DNA of 64,000 bases from an uncultured Clostridium sp. Its GTDB lineage: Bacteria; Bacillota; Clostridia; TANB77; CAG-508. Location: assembly GCA_947570695.1 (NCBI GenBank), contig CANOVB010000002.1, forward strand, positions 124,001 through 188,000, given 5' to 3'. A program made the translations under genes and the position numbers. Below are positions 58,907 to 64,000 of this stretch, piece after piece (within the stretch, counting starts at the first letter, position 1; each line of letters begins with the position of its first letter). The notes under the pieces were generated by a model that ran no database searches, was not told where the DNA came from, and saw only the letters and a list, made by a program, of their open reading frames with translations.

Positions 58907-59664
58907 ATTTTAAATATTCGATTTGCATTTTCATAAGTTCTTTTTGCTACCTCTTCAATAGTAAGATTTTTAATTTCTGCTATTTTCTGAGCTACAAGTT
59001 TCACATTAATTGAATTATTTCTAGTACCTCTTAATGGTTCTGGACTAAGATAAGGACAATCTGTTTCTATTAAAATTCTATCCATAGGAACCAAACTAAT
59101 TGCTCCTTCTGATTTAGCATTCTTAAAAGTAATATTTCCACTAAAAGATATATAAAAACCCAAATCCAACCCATCTTTTATTAGTTCTTGGTTTAATGGG
59201 CAACAATGAAATATTCCCTTTTCTTTTACTGGATGAGTTTTTAATATCTCTATTGTATCTAAATATGCATCTCTTGTATGGATAACTATTGGCTTTTTAA
59301 TGTTATTTGCAATCTCTATCTGTTTTATAAACAAGTCATTTTGTAAATCTTTATTTTCTTTATTCCAGTAATAATCTAATCCTATTTCTCCAATAGCAAC
59401 CACTTTATCATATTTAGCTAAATTTTCAATTTTCTGTAAATTTTCATCTGAATAGTCTTCTATATCATTTGGAGAAATTCCCACTGCTGAATATATAAAA
59501 TCATGTTTTTTTGCAATTTCTATGCTATGTTTACTTTTCTCAAGATTATACCCTATACATACTGTTTTAGTTATATTTTCTTCATATATTTTTTTTATTA
59601 TTTTCTCTCTATCTTCATCATATTTCTCATCATTATAATGAGAATGTGAATCAAAAAACTCCAT
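58894..59664 (-). CDS. tatD: TatD family metal-dependent DNase
   Basis: A 256-residue TIM-barrel hydrolase. The metal ligands are visible: FDSHSHYND (HxH), GEIGLDYYW (Glu), HTRDA (His), FHCCP (His) and ETDCPYLSPEP (Asp). TatD proteins are nucleases thought to act in DNA repair or fragmentation; some are D-aminoacyl-tRNA or general phosphodiesterases. TAGGAG lies before the ATG. It follows acpS after 11 bases and ends in a terminator. Confidence 0.95.
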   Translation of the reverse strand: MEFFDSHSHYNDEKYDEDREKIIKKIYEENITKTVCIGYNLEKSKHSIEIAKKHDFIYSAVGISPNDIEDYSDENLQKIENLAKYDKVVAIGEIGLDYYWNKENKDLQNDLFIKQIEIANNIKKPIVIHTRDAYLDTIEILKTHPVKEKGIFHCCPLNQELIKDGLDLGFYISFSGNITFKNAKSEGAISLVPMDRILIETDCPYLSPEPLRGTRNNSINVKLVAQKIAEIKNLTIEEVAKRTYENANRIFKIKDL

Positions 59665-59675
59665 ATACTATTCTC

Positions 59676-60041
59676 CTATTTAAAAATTGCAGTAACATAA
59701 GCTACTGCATATTCTTTGCAATGTGAAATGCTAAGTTCAATGCTATCTAAAGATTCCATTTTAAAGCTCAATCTTACTTCTGGTTTTCCATTTTTATTAT
59801 TTAAAATTTCAAAATCATTAAAAGATACATTAAAATCTATATAATCACTCAATGCCTTAAATATTGCTTCTTTTGCAGCAAATCTTGCTGCATAGCTCTG
59901 ATACCTTTGTAATTTCTTTCCTTCACAATATTTAACTTCATTTTCAGTATAAATTGACTTCAAAAATTTTTCTTCATTTCTTTTAATTGCATTTTTTATT
60001 CTTTCTATTTCAATTATATCTGTTCCTACTGATATTTTCAT
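59676..60041 (-). CDS. acpS: Holo-[acyl-carrier-protein] synthase
   Basis: A 121-residue enzyme that transfers 4'-phosphopantetheine from CoA to acyl carrier protein. The diagnostic motifs are GTDIIEIERIK near the start, the second block AARFAAKEAIFKAL (Mg2+ and CoA binding), NKNGKPEV and the closing SISHCKEYAVAYV. Its length is standard. It is translated close to tatD, and the gene before it encodes an unknown membrane protein. Confidence 0.96.
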   Translation of the reverse strand: MKISVGTDIIEIERIKNAIKRNEEKFLKSIYTENEVKYCEGKKLQRYQSYAARFAAKEAIFKALSDYIDFNVSFNDFEILNNKNGKPEVRLSFKMESLDSIELSISHCKEYAVAYVTAIFK

Positions 60042-60099
60042 TTTTTCTCCATTTTACCTATTTAAAATATTTATATTATGCAAAAAGTCACTTTTAATA

Positions 60100-61362
60100 T
60101 TAAGACATAAAATACATTAAAAATATAATATTTATAGTATTAAATATCAGTGAAAAGATTAAAAGTATTACTATAACTGAATAGTAAATATTATTCTTTT
60201 CTATATTTAAATCTTTATATATAACCTCATATTTATTTTGTATTTGTAAATAAAATTCATCTAATTCTAAGGTTTTATTAAGAGTTTTATAATAAAGTGC
60301 TCCTGTATCATCTAATGTAACTTCTTTATTCCATATTTCTTTTGTGAATTTTATAAAATTATTTTTCATTTTTACAATTTTATCATAATTCTTAAAATCA
60401 TTATCAAGTTTCATTAAAAATAACTTTTTATATAATGATAAAATATAAAGATAAAAATATTGATTTTCATACTCATATGGTAATTTAGTATAATTAAAAG
60501 TATCTATTCCTGAACATATAACATTTGAGCTAGTATTTGAAATCATTGTTTTGGCATATTTAAATTTATCTATAATATGAAGGTTATGTTCTATATTTGC
60601 TTTATTAAAATCAGAATTATAATTACTAGGAAGAACATTTGCAAATTTTAGAAAATCGTTTTCAATATTTCCAAAATCACTTTTATCGCTCCAATTATTA
60701 CTCTCTATACATGCATATGAATATGTGTAAAACTGCGAATTTATTATATTTTCTTTATTATTTTTATTAATTTTTTTCGTATTAACACCTGTGATTTGAT
60801 TTATAAATTCTGATATGTCTTTTATATCTTTAAACGTATCTGTTTGTATTTTAATATTTTCATATTCTTTTAAAGAGGCAAATTCTGAATTTATTCCTTT
60901 AAATCTATAATTAAAATCTAATAAGTCTAAAAATTTATTTGTATTTTCTAAATGAGTTTTCATTGTAAAAAAGCATATTCCTGTATTAAAACATATAAGC
61001 TCTATTCCTTCAATTTTAAAGAATATACCATTTTCTGAACCTACTTTTCCTTGTATATCTTCAGCAAAATTATAACTAAAGCATACTACACTTTCATTTG
61101 AAAGCCTTTTTTTCTTTTTTTCTATGTCTAATGAATTAAATTCTTTTAGTTTTGAATCTCTAAGCTCAAATGTTGGAAATAAATAAGAACGTATATTAGG
61201 CAAGAAAAAATTATATATATCTAAGTCTTTTTCTTTTTCAAATATTTTATACGAACATTTTTTGTCTTTTAAAAGTTTAAGTATATATTTATCATATTTA
61301 GTTTCTTCAATAATATACGGATATATAAAATACGTATATTGATATTTTGTCATTAGTTCCAC
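60100..61362 (-). CDS. Unrecognised tail-anchored protein
   Basis: A 420-residue protein rich in Tyr, Phe, Asn and Lys. Most of it appears cytoplasmic; a C-terminal hydrophobic segment (about residues 392-418) follows a charged helix pair (about 330-385: YKKLFLMKLDN, then FTKEIWNKEVTLDD). This helix-then-membrane ending loosely resembles CorA-like proteins, but the CorA signature GMN is absent and I do not claim the family. The start is GTG 61362 or ATG 61353. It lies 26 bases after the WG-repeat gene and before acpS, so it is probably part of that operon. Confidence 0.6.
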   Translation of the reverse strand: MELMTKYQYTYFIYPYIIEETKYDKYILKLLKDKKCSYKIFEKEKDLDIYNFFLPNIRSYLFPTFELRDSKLKEFNSLDIEKKKKRLSNESVVCFSYNFAEDIQGKVGSENGIFFKIEGIELICFNTGICFFTMKTHLENTNKFLDLLDFNYRFKGINSEFASLKEYENIKIQTDTFKDIKDISEFINQITGVNTKKINKNNKENIINSQFYTYSYACIESNNWSDKSDFGNIENDFLKFANVLPSNYNSDFNKANIEHNLHIIDKFKYAKTMISNTSSNVICSGIDTFNYTKLPYEYENQYFYLYILSLYKKLFLMKLDNDFKNYDKIVKMKNNFIKFTKEIWNKEVTLDDTGALYYKTLNKTLELDEFYLQIQNKYEVIYKDLNIEKNNIYYSVIVILLIFSLIFNTINIIFLMYFMS

Positions 61363-61388
61363 TTTTAATTCCTACCTTTTTTCTTATG

Positions 61389-62912
61389 TTACTTTGTATA
61401 AGCATTTAATCTTAAGTCATTTATTTTATGATATTCAGATATAAAATCTATATATAAATAATTCTCTAAGTCTCTACTTGGTTTTACTATAACTGTTCCA
61501 TCTGCCTTTAATACTCCCCAAAGCCCATCTTGTTTTACAGCACAATATCCAAATTCATTTTGTTCTTTTGCATCATCATAAATGCAATCAACTATTCTCT
61601 CACCTTTTTTGTTTTCATATCCATATTTACCATTTTCTTTAATTAGAAATAAAGTATTTGTTGCTAGCATTTCTTTATTATTTTTCTCTTCAAACTTGAA
61701 ATTATAGTATTTATATTCATTATCTTTTCTAACTCTTAAATATCCATTTTCAACATTTAAATCGGATATTATTATATCTTCTAAAACTGTTTTAAAATTT
61801 CTATCTATTATATCTGTTTTATAGTCTACTTTTTCAGCTTCAAAAAAATCAGCTGATTTAATATAAGAAAGATTTGAATATTTAAAATCTACTACTGTAT
61901 TTCCAGAGTTATCTATTATTCCATATTCTCCATTTTTTTGAGCTATATAATAATTAGAAAATGTAAATTTTAAATCTTCATATTCTGCTGGAATAATGTC
62001 TGTGCCTTCTTTAGAAATTACTCCATATTTGCTGTTCTTAATAACTATAAAATTATTAACATTTATATCTTCTACACTATCAAACCCCTTATCTAAAACA
62101 AGTTTTCCCATGTTTTCTATAATTTGAAGTTTACCATTTTGAACAACTACATAATAATTGTTTCCACTAACTCTTTTTATTTCATCATAATTTGCATCTA
62201 AAATCTTAGATTTGTCAGCTCCAATAATTCCAAATTTTCCTGCTTCATTTTTTACTATATATCCTGCTTCGTAATTTTCAGAAAGATTTGTAACTTCTGA
62301 ATATTCTACTGGAACTATTATTTCCCCCATACTAGTATTTACTAACCCTTTTTTACCATTTTGTTCTACTATTAAGCTTTTTTCTACTCCCTTTAAAGCA
62401 TAAATATTATCGTATTCTGCATTTAATATCTTTTTTCCATTAAAATCAATTAACCCATATTTTCCATTTTGTTTATATTTTAATATAGAATTATCATACC
62501 AAACCATTGAATCGTCTGTATTTTCGATTGCTTCTATTTGTTCATATTCCTTTAATATTTCATTTCCTTCTTCATTAAGTACTTTAGTTTTATAAGTTTC
62601 ATTATTATAATTTATATCATAGCTGCATATAAATAAGCCTTTATTTTTATCTGGTATTATTATCATTTCATCATAAGTCGGATTTATAATTTTATTTCCC
62701 TTATTATCTATTACTCCCCATTTATTGTTCTCAAAAATTGATATATAAGTATCTAAAGAAGAAACATCTTTATTTTTTTCTGTATCTGTTAATAATCTTT
62801 TTAGTGATATAACAATCATTATCACAACAACTATTGCAATTATAGTAGCAAGTACTTTTTTCATGTTAATCTTAGCTGTATCTTCAAATCTTCTTCCTCT
62901 ACTTCTACTCAT
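61389..62912 (-). CDS. Membrane-anchored WG-repeat protein
   Basis: A 507-residue protein: a basic N-terminus (SRSRGRRFED), one membrane segment (about residues 22-42), then about ten WG-type repeats over the rest. Typical units are NNKWGVIDNKGNKIINP, NGKYGLIDFNGKKIL, NGKKGLVNTSMGEIIVP, NGEYGIIDNSGNTVV and DGLWGVLKADGTVIVKP. WG repeats form a beta-propeller-like surface of unknown binding role, here outside the cell. It probably heads the operon with the unknown membrane protein, acpS and tatD. Confidence 0.88.
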   Translation of the reverse strand: MSRSRGRRFEDTAKINMKKVLATIIAIVVVIMIVISLKRLLTDTEKNKDVSSLDTYISIFENNKWGVIDNKGNKIINPTYDEMIIIPDKNKGLFICSYDINYNNETYKTKVLNEEGNEILKEYEQIEAIENTDDSMVWYDNSILKYKQNGKYGLIDFNGKKILNAEYDNIYALKGVEKSLIVEQNGKKGLVNTSMGEIIVPVEYSEVTNLSENYEAGYIVKNEAGKFGIIGADKSKILDANYDEIKRVSGNNYYVVVQNGKLQIIENMGKLVLDKGFDSVEDINVNNFIVIKNSKYGVISKEGTDIIPAEYEDLKFTFSNYYIAQKNGEYGIIDNSGNTVVDFKYSNLSYIKSADFFEAEKVDYKTDIIDRNFKTVLEDIIISDLNVENGYLRVRKDNEYKYYNFKFEEKNNKEMLATNTLFLIKENGKYGYENKKGERIVDCIYDDAKEQNEFGYCAVKQDGLWGVLKADGTVIVKPSRDLENYLYIDFISEYHKINDLRLNAYTK

Positions 62913-63043
62913 TTATACCTCCAAAACTCTAGTATTACATATACACTATATCATTTTAAGTTCAAAAAAACAATACATATACATTAATTTTAGCCTTTAT
63001 TTAAAATTTATACTAAAAATACCACTTTTCATTAAAATGTGAA

Positions 63044-63068
63044 GTTCCCTAGAATTTCTCTAGGGAAC
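63044..63068. terminator. Hairpin between the WG-repeat gene and the second adhesin
   Basis: GTTCCCTAGA pairs perfectly with TCTAGGGAAC around a 5-base loop. The long T-run follows on the plus strand; on the minus strand, where it follows the adhesin stop, the tail is only AT-rich. Confidence 0.7.
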
Positions 63069-63089
63069 CTCTTTATTTTTTTTTAGTTA

Positions 63090-64000
63090 TTATTTCTTGC
63101 TGTCTTTGTCTTCTTCATCTTTTGCTTTATCTATTGCTCTAATTCTCATATAGATTACTAATGCTATTATAATTATTATGAATATTATTGTTAATATTAT
63201 TGATGTACTTCCGGCTCTTGGTAATGCTCCACGTTTTAGAGTTCCTGGATTATTAGATGTAGTAACTTTATCTTTAGATGTATTCTTATCTAAACTATAG
63301 CTTGAACTACTGCTTCCATTTGATCCATTATTTCCGCTATTTCCGTCTGATCCATTATTTCCATTTGAACCGTTATTTCCATTATTGCCATTATTTCCAG
63401 TGAATTTATTTATAAAGTTCTTTATGCTTGATCCACCACTATTGCTGTTATCCCCATTATTTGAACTTCCTCCGTTATTGCTATTTCCATTGTTGCTACT
63501 TCCGTTTCCTCCATTGTTATTTCCACCATTATTATTATTATTATTGTTGTTATTGTTGTTATTGTTGTTATTGTTATCATTATTATTGTTATTATCTGTT
63601 TCTTTTACTTTATCATAATAGTATATTACTGTAATCTCTTCTACTGTCATTTTTCCTGATGTGTTTTGAGAATTATCTACAATTTCATATCCTTTTATTG
63701 TTTTTCTTGTTGCATCATATTTTTCTCCTTGGTGTCCATTTATTACTGTATCTTCTGCTAATTTTTCTCCTGTTACTTTGTATCTGTATTCTACAATAAC
63801 TATTGCTTTTCTTACATATTGATATTTTACTATTATTTGTCCTTTTGTCATTGTTCCTTTTCTGTTTTGTGGCATTAAACTTTCTACTATATCATATCCA
63901 TCAAATGTTCTTGGACTTGTCTCATATTCTGTTCCTTCATCTCCGCCATAGTATGTATCTTCTGCTAATTTCTCTCCTGTTATTGCATCTACATGCATTT
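63090..64000 (-). CDS. C-terminal end of a second MucBP-type surface adhesin, partial
   Basis: About 303 codons; the gene continues beyond the right edge. There are two MucBP-like repeats (HVDAITGEKLAEDT, then YRYKVTGEKLAEDTVINGH), each followed by GYDIVES or GYEIVDN and YYYDK. A long Asn run, Gly/Ser/Asn-rich spacers, and an LPRAGS motif with a membrane segment and a charged tail (KDEEDKDSKK) complete the protein. The repeats closely match the end of the 5544-codon adhesin (HIDAVTGEKLTEDT there), so the two are paralogues. The sorting motif has Ala where LPxTG has Thr. Confidence 0.85.
   Translation of the reverse strand, partial: MHVDAITGEKLAEDTYYGGDEGTEYETSPRTFDGYDIVESLMPQNRKGTMTKGQIIVKYQYVRKAIVIVEYRYKVTGEKLAEDTVINGHQGEKYDATRKTIKGYEIVDNSQNTSGKMTVEEITVIYYYDKVKETDNNNNNDNNNNNNNNNNNNNNNNGGNNNGGNGSSNNGNSNNGGSSNNGDNSNSGGSSIKNFINKFTGNNGNNGNNGSNGNNGSDGNSGNNGSNGSSSSSYSLDKNTSKDKVTTSNNPGTLKRGALPRAGSTSIILTIIFIIIIIALVIYMRIRAIDKAKDEEDKDSKK

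Noticed and set aside
60100..61362. A CorA-type magnesium channel
   Set aside because: There is only one clear membrane segment and no GMN motif.

Overview
The window is AT-rich chromosomal DNA from a Gram-positive, apparently spore-forming anaerobe of the Clostridia type (Bacillota). The signs are rpoB/rpoC, rplI-dnaB and gdpP in Firmicutes order, two CotF-type spore coat genes, MecA, GdpP, sortase-type wall anchors, strong GGAGG ribosome binding sites and AGA as the main Arg codon. Nearly all genes lie on the minus strand.

Layout. 1-3726: cell-elongation block (DUF4321 protein, radC, mreC, mreD, PBP2 running off the left edge). 3908-6393: mecA (plus strand), an M23 peptidase and two CotF-like genes. 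6572: tRNA-Lys. 7057-13963: ftsH, tilS, dnaB, rplI, gdpP. 14128-17709: a BIG2 protein, then a three-gene operon with a tandem nucleotidyltransferase, a small putative hydrolase and an alkaline-phosphatase-superfamily enzyme. 17929-26060: rpoC, an unrecognised gene, and rpoB. 26498-26923: an isolated GC-rich gene. 27120-32386: a membrane protein, a 32-residue peptide gene, an AI-2E family transporter, yraN, dprA and comM. 32771-49405: one 5544-codon repeat adhesin. 49765-52448: a G5/3D protein, htpX and lemA. 52613-58431: a wall-anchored cohesin-like protein beside a secreted LRR/BIG2 protein ending in a dockerin. 58894-62912: tatD, acpS, an unknown membrane protein and a WG-repeat protein. 63090-64000: the C-terminal end of a second MucBP adhesin.

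The most notable observation concerns decoding. Four conserved genes (radC, dprA, comM, htpX) are each broken by one extra base. In all four the break is exactly at an in-frame CGG codon. Skipping the C and reading the following GGA or GGG as glycine restores the conserved protein and its usual family length. By eye I found no other in-frame CGG in any native gene here. The only other ones are in the GC-rich gene that looks foreign. This suggests that CGG is unassigned in this organism and is a site of +1 recoding. Two further genes need a -1 shift at an A-run (A7 after rpoB, A6 before the adhesin), and yraN appears to begin at GTA; these are weaker and could be errors.

The second theme is the cell surface. 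It comprises two giant MucBP-type adhesins, a cohesin/dockerin pair that may dock a leucine-rich-repeat protein onto a sortase-anchored receptor, an M23 peptidase and a 3D-domain protein. No sortase is present in the window.
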